The notes beneath the pieces are model-generated. The model saw only the letters and a list, made by a program, of their open reading frames with translations, was not told the origin of the DNA and did no database searches. The translations under genes and the position numbers were made by a program. Positions 18,804-27,775 of a DNA stretch of 64,000 nucleotides are shown here, piece after piece; positions within the stretch are counted from its first letter, which is position 1; the number at the start of each line of letters is the position of its first letter. This stretch comes from an uncultured Saprospiraceae bacterium (GTDB lineage Bacteria; Bacteroidota; Bacteroidia; Chitinophagales; Saprospiraceae): assembly GCA_937959115.1 (NCBI GenBank), contig CALGAW010000012.1, positions 1 to 64,000 on the forward strand, written 5' to 3'.

Positions 18804-18998
18804 ATGACACCTAAGCGCATTGTTCGAATTCTATTGTTTTCATTACTATTTGTCGTCGCATGGAATAGTCTGCAACTAATTCCAAGTCTTATAGCAGGAT
18901 CAATAAGCTTTAGTAAATTAGTTCCGTTTCTAATTTTTTTAGTGATCCTCATTGTTGCATTTGTCAACTTATTAAAGTGGACTTATAGTAGCGACTAG
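18804..18998 (+). CDS. Small two-helix membrane protein
   Basis: 64 residues: two hydrophobic segments (about 8-31 and 40-59) after a basic start MTPKRIVR, with a polar SSD end. The first codons have a proper ATG context after an AT-rich leader. No family recognised; membrane topology and composition support a real small gene, but no other evidence does. Confidence 0.45.
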   Translation: MTPKRIVRILLFSLLFVVAWNSLQLIPSLIAGSISFSKLVPFLIFLVILIVAFVNLLKWTYSSD

Positions 18999-19092
18999 AA
19001 GGGGAGTCTTTTACTAAAATCTCTATTTGTCAATGCACGACAGTTTAAGTAAAAGGAACTATTTAAATTTGGGTAGTTTAAAGCTAATCGCC

Positions 19093-20604
19093 ATGAAAAG
19101 AATACCATTCCTTCTCCTTGTTTTTTTAACGTTTTCTTCTCTATATAGTCAAGCACCAGTGAAGAAAGTTCTTGTTGAAAAGTTTACCTCAGCCTATTGT
19201 GGGAATTGTCCAATAGCTACGGTAGATCTTCTTAATTATGAATCGATGAACCCGAATCTAATATGGGTTGCGCATCATAGTCCGTGGGTGATTTCGGATG
19301 CTATGCATACCGCAGATATCGATGCTTATTATAATAATTACACAAACAGTGCACCTCGAGCCACCATTGACAGAAAGAAATACTCAAATCAAAGTAAAGT
19401 GGCTGTGAGTTCTGGTTCATGGAACACGCTCATTACTAGTCAAACTGCTGCGACTGCTGATGTCTCAGTCTCCATATCAGGCACCTACAATGAGACTACC
19501 CGTGAGATTATGGTAGACGTCACTTCTAATTTTTATAATGCACTTGGTGCAGATGACAGAAGAGTGAATTTGTTTTTTGTAGAGACAGATGTTTCAGTTC
19601 CAAATACACAAGGGTACAATCAAGCAAATTATGCAAACACCAATCCGTCGAGTCCATTGTATAACATGGGAAATCCAATTACAAATTATGTTCATAAGAA
19701 TGTAACACGTGCAGTAATTTCTGATACTTGGGGAACAACAGGTTCTATTCCAATGACACCTGTTGTAAATACGGACTATACACAATCATTTACCTATACG
19801 ATTCCAGCAAATTATGATATTGGAAATAGCTATTTGGTTGCATTTGTAACGAGTTATGACGCTAACGACATCAACAATCATGAGGTGTTGAATGCTGAAA
19901 CACTTCCTATTAGTGAATTGATGTTACCGGATACTGAACTTGATGTAAAGGTGTGGTTGGAAGGGGCTTACAATCAGAGTAAAAGCAGCATGACGGCTCG
20001 GTTACTACAAATGAATTTACTGCCTTCCCTTCAGCCATACTCTAGCCCACCGTGGAATTATCCAGGAACAGAAGGCCAAGGGTGGAGCACCGCTGATTAT
20101 CCAACAAATACAGTTGATTGGGTAAAAGTATCATTCAGGACGGGTGTGACTAAAAGTACAGAAGTCGCTGCTACTGCTGCTGTATTGCTAGAAGACGGTT
20201 CCATGTTTTTCCCAAATACACGAGTGCTCAACCCCAGCATGGGCAATTCCTTTTATGTGGTCGTTGAACATCGAAATCATATTGGAGCAATGTCTTCGAG
20301 CCCTGTATCAATCGTTAATAACAAGCTCTCCTATGATTTTAGAAATGAGAACAGTTATGTTTTGGGATTTGGTCAGAAGGAACTTACCCTGGGAGTATGG
20401 GGGCTGTTTGGTGGAGATGGCGATCAACTTAATCAACCAGTAGGATTTGACATTAATGGTCAAGACAATACACTATGGAATCCCAATAATGGATTCTTCA
20501 ACATTTATTTGGAATGGGATTATAATCTGGATGGCGATATCAACGGAGCAGATAAAATATTATGGAATGGGAATAATGGAATTTTTTCTACTTTAGAACG
20601 ATAA
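19093..20604 (+). CDS. Secreted Omp28/thioredoxin-like protein with the shared C-terminal EF-loop module
   Basis: 503 residues from ATG 19093 (MKRIPFLLLVFL signal peptide, residues 1-20; a 22-residue upstream extension lacks any signal character). An Omp28-like domain follows, with a thioredoxin-type YCGNCP motif (Cys36 and Cys39), typical of Bacteroidota surface lipoproteins of uncertain role, then a beta-sandwich region to about residue 280. From base ~19942 to the stop is the ~215-residue module shared with four other proteins in this window: VWLEGAYN, PPWNYPGTE, VDWVKVSFR, YVVVEHRNHIG, FDINGQD and the terminal calcium-loop motif DYNLDGDINGAD, ending ILWNGNNGIFSTLER. The CxxC suggests redox or disulfide chemistry; the tail is presumably for sorting or attachment (inference). 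Confidence 0.82.
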   Translation: MKRIPFLLLVFLTFSSLYSQAPVKKVLVEKFTSAYCGNCPIATVDLLNYESMNPNLIWVAHHSPWVISDAMHTADIDAYYNNYTNSAPRATIDRKKYSNQSKVAVSSGSWNTLITSQTAATADVSVSISGTYNETTREIMVDVTSNFYNALGADDRRVNLFFVETDVSVPNTQGYNQANYANTNPSSPLYNMGNPITNYVHKNVTRAVISDTWGTTGSIPMTPVVNTDYTQSFTYTIPANYDIGNSYLVAFVTSYDANDINNHEVLNAETLPISELMLPDTELDVKVWLEGAYNQSKSSMTARLLQMNLLPSLQPYSSPPWNYPGTEGQGWSTADYPTNTVDWVKVSFRTGVTKSTEVAATAAVLLEDGSMFFPNTRVLNPSMGNSFYVVVEHRNHIGAMSSSPVSIVNNKLSYDFRNENSYVLGFGQKELTLGVWGLFGGDGDQLNQPVGFDINGQDNTLWNPNNGFFNIYLEWDYNLDGDINGADKILWNGNNGIFSTLER

Positions 20605-20743
20605 ATTTTCCCATTGCAATAAAGGTAACCTCATTGGTTTCAAGCCGTATAAGGTTTAAATAGAAACAACATTAATTAACAGCATATCAGTTCTAGCACT
20701 ATAGCAGGACTATTAAATAGCATTAATTCAAAAAATACATCTA

Positions 20744-21415
20744 ATGAAATACTTCTTATTAACATTGTTTTTCGCTTATTCCTGCTTGCTTTGCGCGCAA
20801 AGTATTATCGTAAGCCCAAGTCCTGCTTCTGGCACTGGATTGCCATCAGATTTGTTTGTTAAAATCGAAAGCTTCGTTACAAACAACACTAATTCTGTAA
20901 TGGATGTGCGTTGGGAACGGATCAATGTTCAAATTCCAGCTGTTTGGGATAATGCTGTTTGCGACAAAAATGGATGTTACGCTCCTACAGTCGATTCAGA
21001 AACATTTAGTATTAATCCAGGAGAAATGTCAATACTATCAATTTGGTTTGTTCCTAGTTCAACTGCTGGGACTGGCACTGTAGATCTTCGTATTTATAAC
21101 GTCGCAGATAGTACGAATTCCGTCATTACTAATTCCTATACTGCAATGGTACAGCTTACAGATTCAGAGGATATCACTAAAGAATCTTTTTCAATCTTTC
21201 CAAATCCAGTCACTAACTTCATCCAGTTGCCTTCTAATGCGTCAGTTTCAACAGCTCGGCTTTACGATCTGCTAGGAAGAGAAATGATAAACCAGGCAAT
21301 CACTGAAGAAAAGAGTCAATTAGACGTAAGTCAATTAGAAAAAGGGTCTTACCTAATTCAGTTACTTGATAAAGACTTAAAAGTTTTGCATGTTTCGAGA
21401 ATTATTAAACACTGA
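20744..21415 (+). CDS. Secreted protein with T9SS type A sorting domain
   Basis: 223 residues. Signal peptide MKYFLLTLFFAYSCLLCAQ, then a single beta-sandwich region (about 25-140) with two Cys. The C-terminal ~75 residues form a clear type IX secretion type A domain: SFSIFPNPVTNFIQL, ARLYDLLGREM, LDVSQLEKGSYLIQLL, ending HVSRIIKH. This shows the organism uses T9SS and gives a useful contrast to the different C-terminal module on neighbouring proteins. Function of the N-terminal part is unknown. Confidence 0.85.
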   Translation: MKYFLLTLFFAYSCLLCAQSIIVSPSPASGTGLPSDLFVKIESFVTNNTNSVMDVRWERINVQIPAVWDNAVCDKNGCYAPTVDSETFSINPGEMSILSIWFVPSSTAGTGTVDLRIYNVADSTNSVITNSYTAMVQLTDSEDITKESFSIFPNPVTNFIQLPSNASVSTARLYDLLGREMINQAITEEKSQLDVSQLEKGSYLIQLLDKDLKVLHVSRIIKH

Positions 21416-21596
21416 TTTTGCATCACTGTTTGGGAGTTTGTGTCATTCGATTATTCGAAGCCTTTGATGCTATTGATTTAAACTACATTATGCAATAAGT
21501 AACTGCAAATTGAAGAGTTTGAAGCCTTTCAGAATCAAATCGACCTAGGGTTGTCTCTAGACCGTCTATTCAGTAGCAAGCCAAGGTCAATTTAAA

Positions 21597-24383
21597 TCAT
21601 CTATCCAAGGAAGAATAAACACCATTGTTTGCAGACCACAGTATCTTGTCCATTCCTGAGACGTCACCATCCAGGTTATAATCTGAATTGCCGTAAACGT
21701 TGAACCCTCCATTTTGAGGAGTCCAACTGGCATTGTCTATCCCATTAATGTCATATCCGTTTATGTCTTGTAATTGATCTCCATCTCCTGCAAACATAGC
21801 CCAGACACCTGCAGCAATTTGTTTCTGCCCTTGACCACCATTGGAATAACTGTCCCCATCTCTAAAGTCGTAAGTCAAGGCGCCTTGGTTGACATTTATT
21901 GCTGTAGGCGACATGACAGCGATATGATTTCTGTGTTCTACAACGATATAAAACGAAGACCCAAGACTTTCAGGAAAGAAGCTCGGCTCTGGAAAAACTA
22001 AGCAACCGTCTTCTTGTAATAGGGCAGCAGTGGTCAGTACTTCTGAAGATTTTGAGGGATTTGTTCTAAAGCTCACTTTCACCCAATCTACGGATTGTAA
22101 AGGCATGTTAGACATCGTCTCAGAACCCGGGTAATTCCAAGGTGGTTGGTTGTATGGTTGAGCTGTAGGAATTAAATTACGTTGATTCAACAGGGTTGTC
22201 AGTTGATTTGAATTGTGGTCATAAACGCCTTCCATCCAAAGGCAAACATCTGGAGTAATGTATGCCGTTGTTATACAGTTTGATGATAAGGATTGCGTTC
22301 CAAATAATGAAGCGTTTTGATAGGCCTGATTTGTTTTATCTACCCAGGTCAATTTCTTGTCTGAATCTCCACCATCATCATCGTCAATCAAGTGAATGTC
22401 AAATCCGATATCGTATGGATTTAGGGGCTGAACAGCAATAAATGACCAAGCAATTCGAATCTCAATGCTGTATCCTGAACTGGTGTTTTGTCTTACGAAA
22501 TCTACCCCGAGCGGATTGGTGGATCCATTTGACCAGTAATGCACGGATTGGTCATTTACTCGAAACATCAATTGATGATCATTTGCATCGTAGGAGGATG
22601 ATTTTTCATTTCCACCATCAATAAACACTTCGAAAACGTCATCTTTATAGACTAGATTTTGAGAATCATTGATAAGGGTATTATCATTCACCTTTCCAAA
22701 AACATACAAATAATTATTATCCCACCCTGCTTTAAAATAACCACTTAAATCGGCGTTGTTTGCAATAGTTCCAATGGCAGTCTCCAATTGAATAGGGTCA
22801 ATCGTTGTCCATTCATTGTCAAGTCCGTCCAATACAGGTGGATGTTGGAATTGACACATTAAGTGAAATGGGGTGGTATCCTGAGTATCACAAATCCCAT
22901 CACCATCTGAATCTTCGAATGTTCCAGTACAGTTGCAGGCGTTATCATACAGATCATTTATTGTACAGGGATCATTGTCATTGCAAGCGGTTCCTATCAA
23001 TGCGTCATTTGTGCCGGGACATTGGTCGTTTCCATCTGGAACTCCATCATTGTCAGTGTCACAAGCAAGTACAATATTTGAAGGAATACAAGGGTTGTTG
23101 TCATCTGGATCCGTGTCTGACAAGGTACCATCTCCATCGTTATCGACTACGGAACACAAATCTCGTCCAGCTGATTGCCACTGTGCTAGCGTATATTGCT
23201 GACCGCCAATCCAATAAAATTTTACAGCGTTAGGATTGCCATATTGATTGCATACAAATTGGATATTAGAATTGTTGTCATGCATCTGACCAAGTCCTGA
23301 TTGAGCATCTGCTACCCCATTCTCAACTGAATAAATGATGTTGTTAAATCGAACCATAACATTTGATGGCACAAGGGTAACCGCGAGACCTTGCCAAGAA
23401 GCTGCTTCTTGCGAATTCCAAGGTCTTCGCGTATTTCTCACAACGATACCCGCTCGAGCTTGGTCAAGCGTGTTTCCTTCAATCAGAATATCCTTGGATG
23501 AACCGACGAGAATTTGACCGATGGCCCAATCATTAGGAAGGTTGGACCAATTAGCAGAATTACCAATGCAGGTGTTGTTTCTAATCGTTGCATTATCAGA
23601 TACTTCATAATATATTCCTGGACCTTCATTCCCACTAACATAATTATTTTCTATGATCCAACCGTGACAAGCGATATCCGCCCATATTCCTAATCTATTA
23701 TTGTTTACTTGATTGTTGTCTATGATAACGGGGTTTTGAGGAGAACCTGCTTGTGTAATTTTGATTCCTGCACCATTTACTGAAAGGCCTCCTGCTCCAA
23801 GAAAGCCATTATTGTAAATGTTATTATTGTAAAAATATCCCCCTACAATATCATCACCGCCGATACCAGTAACATTGTTGTCTCGTAAAATACAATTCGT
23901 AATAGTAAAGTTATGACCAACGGTGATGCCAGATCCAAGGTTATTATGACATTCTACATTGTCTATCGTCCATCCATCTGCTCTACCTGGACCCCAATTG
24001 TCCAACTCCGCTCCGCGTATTGGTCCTTGCCTATCCATGTAATAATTGTAAGGATTATCATAGCCTCTAAAGGTCATGTTCTTTATTTCTACATTAGAAG
24101 TTGCGCCATAGAATCCGTCTTGAAAACCAGCCCCATTTACTTGAACACCTTGACGTGATTGGCCAATAAATTTCATATTGTTCTTGGTCTGGATTTCTCC
24201 AAAACTATAGTTCCCATTCGGAAAATAAAAGCAGGTGCCAGGTGCTGCATTATTTACGAGTGCTTTTAGGTTATTACCAGGAGGGACAACATTAACTGTT
24301 GTACCAGTGCATTGACTAAAAAGATTTCCTATTGAGATAAAGAAACAATTTAAAATTAGGAGGTAAAACTTCTTGAAATTCAT
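21597..24383 (-). CDS. Secreted parallel beta-helix protein with TSP3-like linker, CBM9-like domain and shared C-terminal module
   Basis: 928 residues. Signal peptide about 1-23. Residues about 30-410 are a right-handed parallel beta-helix (repeated N-N/ITNCILRDNN, IDNNQVNNN, IEGNTLDQA rungs), the fold of NosD/pectate-lyase-like proteins. Residues about 410-505 contain Asp-rich TSP3-type calcium repeats (DNDGVPDGNDQCP, DSDGDGICD) and one CNDNDPCTINDLYDNACNC unit. Residues about 508-708 are CBM9-like (PPVLDGLDNEW ... DDVFEVFIDGGNEK). From about 710 to the stop is the shared module ending DYNLDGDVSGMDKILW. It most likely binds and perhaps cleaves a polysaccharide outside the cell; no lyase catalytic residues were identified. 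It lies downstream of the DUF1996 gene, with a module relic between them. Confidence 0.85.
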   Translation of the reverse strand: MNFKKFYLLILNCFFISIGNLFSQCTGTTVNVVPPGNNLKALVNNAAPGTCFYFPNGNYSFGEIQTKNNMKFIGQSRQGVQVNGAGFQDGFYGATSNVEIKNMTFRGYDNPYNYYMDRQGPIRGAELDNWGPGRADGWTIDNVECHNNLGSGITVGHNFTITNCILRDNNVTGIGGDDIVGGYFYNNNIYNNGFLGAGGLSVNGAGIKITQAGSPQNPVIIDNNQVNNNRLGIWADIACHGWIIENNYVSGNEGPGIYYEVSDNATIRNNTCIGNSANWSNLPNDWAIGQILVGSSKDILIEGNTLDQARAGIVVRNTRRPWNSQEAASWQGLAVTLVPSNVMVRFNNIIYSVENGVADAQSGLGQMHDNNSNIQFVCNQYGNPNAVKFYWIGGQQYTLAQWQSAGRDLCSVVDNDGDGTLSDTDPDDNNPCIPSNIVLACDTDNDGVPDGNDQCPGTNDALIGTACNDNDPCTINDLYDNACNCTGTFEDSDGDGICDTQDTTPFHLMCQFQHPPVLDGLDNEWTTIDPIQLETAIGTIANNADLSGYFKAGWDNNYLYVFGKVNDNTLINDSQNLVYKDDVFEVFIDGGNEKSSSYDANDHQLMFRVNDQSVHYWSNGSTNPLGVDFVRQNTSSGYSIEIRIAWSFIAVQPLNPYDIGFDIHLIDDDDGGDSDKKLTWVDKTNQAYQNASLFGTQSLSSNCITTAYITPDVCLWMEGVYDHNSNQLTTLLNQRNLIPTAQPYNQPPWNYPGSETMSNMPLQSVDWVKVSFRTNPSKSSEVLTTAALLQEDGCLVFPEPSFFPESLGSSFYIVVEHRNHIAVMSPTAINVNQGALTYDFRDGDSYSNGGQGQKQIAAGVWAMFAGDGDQLQDINGYDINGIDNASWTPQNGGFNVYGNSDYNLDGDVSGMDKILWSANNGVYSSLDR

Positions 24384-24410
24384 AATTCATTTAATTTTTA
24401 AACGGTTCTA

Positions 24411-24660
24411 TCATCTGCTTAAAGCAGAATACACACCATTGTTCACCGACCACAGTATTTTGTTCATTCCCGAGACCTCCCCATCTAGATTATAATCTAC
24501 ATTGCCATAAAGATTAAAGCCACGATTCTGAGGAACCCAACTTGCATTGTCTATACCATTGATGACATAACCATTCATAGCTAGTAATTGATCCCATCTC
24601 CAGCAAACTTTGTCGAAGTGACTGTTGCTATTCGTTTTTGTCCCTGGCCACCAATCGAAT
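24411..24660 (-). pseudogene. Frameshifted relic of the shared C-terminal module
   Basis: The minus strand reads, from about 24660 down, QGQKRIATVTSTKFAGDG, then after a frame change MNGYVINGIDNASWVPQ, NVDYNLDGEVSGMNKILW and VNNGVYSALSR followed by TGA at 24411-24413. This is the last ~80 residues of the module. One G is missing from the GGAGATGGGGATCAA stretch found in the neighbouring gene (here GGAGATGGGATCAA), which breaks the frame, and the calcium-loop Asp before ILW is Asn. No upstream domains remain. It sits directly after the stop of the DUF1996 gene's counterpart region and before the beta-helix gene. Confidence 0.85.
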
Positions 24661-24669
24661 TTGATCTAG

Positions 24670-27600
24670 TTATCTATCCAAAGTGGAATAGACGCCATTA
24701 TTCTCTGACCAAAGTATCTTGTCCATTCCAGAAACATCACCATCCAGATTATAATCCGCATATCCATAAATATTGAATCCTCCATTTTGAGGTAACCAGC
24801 TGGAATTGTCAATTCCGTTAATGTCGTATCCGTTTACATCTAGTAATTGATCCCCATCTCCAGCAAACATTGCCCAGGTACCTGTGCCAACCAATTTTTG
24901 TCCCTGACCTCCCCCAGAATAGCTGTCAAGATCTCTAAAGTCATAAGTTAATGTACCTTGGTTGACATTTATTGAAGTTGGAGACATCACTCCAATATGA
25001 TTTCGGTGTTCAACGACAACGTAAAATGACAAGCCAAGATGCTCAGGAAAGAAATCTGGGTCGGGAAAAACCAAACACCCATCTTCTTGTAAAATGGCTG
25101 CAGTGGCCAAGACCTCAGAAGATTTAGAAGGATTTGTTCTAAAGCTTACTTTTACCCAGTCCACTGATTGAGAGGGGAAATTATTGACCATTTCTGAACC
25201 TGCATAATTCCATGGTGGATTGTTATACGGTTGCGTTAATGGTAATAGATTCCGTTGATTTAATAAAGTCGTCATCTTATTGGTGCTAGGGTCATATACC
25301 CCTTCCATCCATAAGCAAATGTTAGGTGTTATGAAAGCAGGCTGACAGTCTTCAAACAAAACTTCTCCGAAAAAAGAAGGGTTGGTCCAGGCTAGATTCT
25401 GATCATCATTCCAAGAAATGAACTTGTCCCGTGCACCACCGTCGTCATCATCATTCACATGAACATCTAATCCAATTTTACTGCCTTCAGTAACAGGAGG
25501 AATTCCTAGGAATGCCCAACTAGCTCGGGCCTCAACATTATATCCTGAATTGGTAGAAATCATTGCAAAATCGAGCCCTGTTGGATTGGCAGGGCCATTA
25601 GGGAAGTTATAAGCAACAGGGTCATTGTATCGGAACATTAATTGGAAATCATTCGCATCATAGCTCGTGGCTTTTTCGTTCCCACCATCAATATATAACT
25701 CAAAAGCATCATCGTTCCAAGGATTGGGTGAATCATTGAGCAGAATGTCATCCGTTATTTTTCCAAAGATATAAAGGTAGTTTTCATCCCATCCTAATTT
25801 AAACTCAGCACTAAGGTCAGCAGGATTGGCTATTGAACCACCCAACACTTTGTTCACAATTAAAATAGAATCTGCAGACCAGTCATTATCATATCCATCT
25901 AATACTGGCGGACTATCGAATTGACAAATCCCTTGACCTGGAACAAAGATGCCAATGCAGTTGCAAAGGCCATCATATGCGTCATTATTAGTAGTTGGGT
26001 CATTGTCATCACAAGGTGTTCCTAGAGGAGCACAGGAGCCCGCACAATTGCACTGACCATCCCAAACATCATTCACGGTATCTGGGTCATTGTCATCGCA
26101 AGTTGTTCCTGCAGTAATACAGGTTCCGGCACAATTGCAATTGCCATCCCATGCGTCATTCACGGTATCTGGATCATTATCATTGCAAGCTATTCCTGCT
26201 GTAATACAAGTGCCTGTGCAATTGCAGTTGTTATCATAAGCATCGTTTACAGTGGCAGCATCATTGTCGTCACAAAGTGTTCCTGCAGGAGGACAGCTAC
26301 CGCAATCATAAGGGTCGATTAAAGCTTTATTTGGGCCATAATAAATCATGTTTGTTATTGTACTGGTATTTTCAATTCGATCTAAATTCCAATTGGTTCC
26401 CGTCTGACCAAGGGAACAGTTGCGTGGATCATTTGGATCCATACACTCATCTTTCCAGGCTTTTTGTACTTTATCGTTCCAAGCAAAAAGGATGTCACCA
26501 TGTAAACTTCCTCCTGGGTGAGCTACTTTAGCATCCGTGTCGGCACCCATATCAGAAGATAGTCGCCAACCGCTAACATCACCATTTGCTGGCCAACGAT
26601 AGTCAATAAGAATTTCAACTTTTGCAATACGGTTTGGGTGAGAACCTGGACAGTCTAGGTCGTCTCTGTTCCATCCGCCTGAGTCTTCCAATAGATGTTG
26701 ATGACTAAGGTTATTAGGAGAGCTGAATACAAAAGATCCATCTGGGTTCGCCTTAAAACATTGAGGAAAGCCAATAGCAGCTCGGATATATTTGTATCCA
26801 TTGGGGTTGGTTTGGGGAATCGTCGATTGGCCTTCGGCAATTGTTCCATTATTGTAAAAGCCCCATCGAGCACCCTCTCTAAAATTACCTCCACCACTGT
26901 TTTTAATCGTCATGTTGTGAACCATGCCATTACCATTAGAATTATGGGGTAAATTTCCGCCTATTATTTGGAGTCCTTGCGGTACCATCTTCATAGCATA
27001 GAGTTTTCTTGACTTATAGTAGACAGTAATGACATCAGGAACAATAATTTTTCGTTCACTTCCACATCCTCCTAGCGGCCCATCAACCATTGCTGGTATC
27101 CAATAAGAAGAAGGATTTGCTCCCTTACCTCCTTGAACAGTACTTGCCCCTTTGACCAACAAGTCATTCTGACTACCCGTCCCAACTTCGCTATATGCAT
27201 CTGCTCGAGTATTACCAAAAAACATATGAAGATGAGAAGCACCAGGTTGATTGGGAAACACAATAGGATCATCTTTAAGGAAATGTGAAGGAGCGGCTAG
27301 AAATCTAAACTGGCCTAGTATTCCGTTAGGGCTTGGTCCATTATCAGGATAGTTTGTGTAAAAGGACACATCTGGCAACGGCAATGCACCGTAGGTTGGG
27401 TGTGTTCCTGGCATCGCATTAATTGCTGAAACAGGGGTGTTTTCAAACAGCTCATATTGTTGAGTAGTCATCGACCATGGGTTTCTTGTAGCTCCAGTAG
27501 GTCCTTTGGCTTGAATGGTTCCCGTGGTACAAAGCTTTATACCTTTACAGTTACAATTCCCATCTTCCAGATCATTTGAAGTCAATGGATCATTATCATC

Positions 27601-27702
27601 ACAAGGAGTGCCTGCAGCAGGGCAATCATGAGCCATCATTGGATGGGCACAGAATAATAAAACGGCAAGAATTAGTAGAGTATATAAATAGTTAGTCTTC
27701 AT
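24670..27702 (-). CDS. Secreted DUF1996 protein with CBM9-like domain and shared C-terminal module
   Basis: 1010 residues. Signal peptide 1-24 (MKTNYLYTLLILAVLLFCAHPMMA cut near here). A first CDDNDP-type Cys repeat leads into a DUF1996 domain (about residues 60-455): DDPIVFPNQPGASHLHMFFG is its hallmark. Four more ~30-residue repeats (CDDNDPxTVNDxxDGxCNCxGTC) span about 467-584. A CBM9-like domain occupies about 590-790 (PPVLDGYDNDWSADS, DDAFELYIDGGNEKATSYD), and the shared module about 795-1010 (ends DYNLDGDVSGMDKILW ... YSTLDR). DUF1996 is known from fungal and bacterial secreted proteins of unclear function. The CBM9-like domain suggests polysaccharide binding. It lies 73 bases after the GH74-GH5 gene and may be co-transcribed. 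Confidence 0.85.
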   Translation of the reverse strand: MKTNYLYTLLILAVLLFCAHPMMAHDCPAAGTPCDDNDPLTSNDLEDGNCNCKGIKLCTTGTIQAKGPTGATRNPWSMTTQQYELFENTPVSAINAMPGTHPTYGALPLPDVSFYTNYPDNGPSPNGILGQFRFLAAPSHFLKDDPIVFPNQPGASHLHMFFGNTRADAYSEVGTGSQNDLLVKGASTVQGGKGANPSSYWIPAMVDGPLGGCGSERKIIVPDVITVYYKSRKLYAMKMVPQGLQIIGGNLPHNSNGNGMVHNMTIKNSGGGNFREGARWGFYNNGTIAEGQSTIPQTNPNGYKYIRAAIGFPQCFKANPDGSFVFSSPNNLSHQHLLEDSGGWNRDDLDCPGSHPNRIAKVEILIDYRWPANGDVSGWRLSSDMGADTDAKVAHPGGSLHGDILFAWNDKVQKAWKDECMDPNDPRNCSLGQTGTNWNLDRIENTSTITNMIYYGPNKALIDPYDCGSCPPAGTLCDDNDAATVNDAYDNNCNCTGTCITAGIACNDNDPDTVNDAWDGNCNCAGTCITAGTTCDDNDPDTVNDVWDGQCNCAGSCAPLGTPCDDNDPTTNNDAYDGLCNCIGIFVPGQGICQFDSPPVLDGYDNDWSADSILIVNKVLGGSIANPADLSAEFKLGWDENYLYIFGKITDDILLNDSPNPWNDDAFELYIDGGNEKATSYDANDFQLMFRYNDPVAYNFPNGPANPTGLDFAMISTNSGYNVEARASWAFLGIPPVTEGSKIGLDVHVNDDDDGGARDKFISWNDDQNLAWTNPSFFGEVLFEDCQPAFITPNICLWMEGVYDPSTNKMTTLLNQRNLLPLTQPYNNPPWNYAGSEMVNNFPSQSVDWVKVSFRTNPSKSSEVLATAAILQEDGCLVFPDPDFFPEHLGLSFYVVVEHRNHIGVMSPTSINVNQGTLTYDFRDLDSYSGGGQGQKLVGTGTWAMFAGDGDQLLDVNGYDINGIDNSSWLPQNGGFNIYGYADYNLDGDVSGMDKILWSENNGVYSTLDR

Positions 27703-27736
27703 GTGATTTTTGTTTTAGAAATTTGCAGAGAGAGCA

Positions 27737-27756
27737 GGGCGAATTTTCATTCGCCC
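27737..27756. repeat. Short perfect hairpin between two large secreted-protein genes
   Basis: GGGCGAAT, loop TTTC, ATTCGCCC: a perfect 8-bp GC-rich stem in the 73-base gap. On the minus strand it is not followed by a clean T-run, so a REP-type or transcript-stabilising hairpin is as likely as a terminator. Confidence 0.55.
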
Positions 27757-27775
27757 CTACTATTTTCTTATGTTC

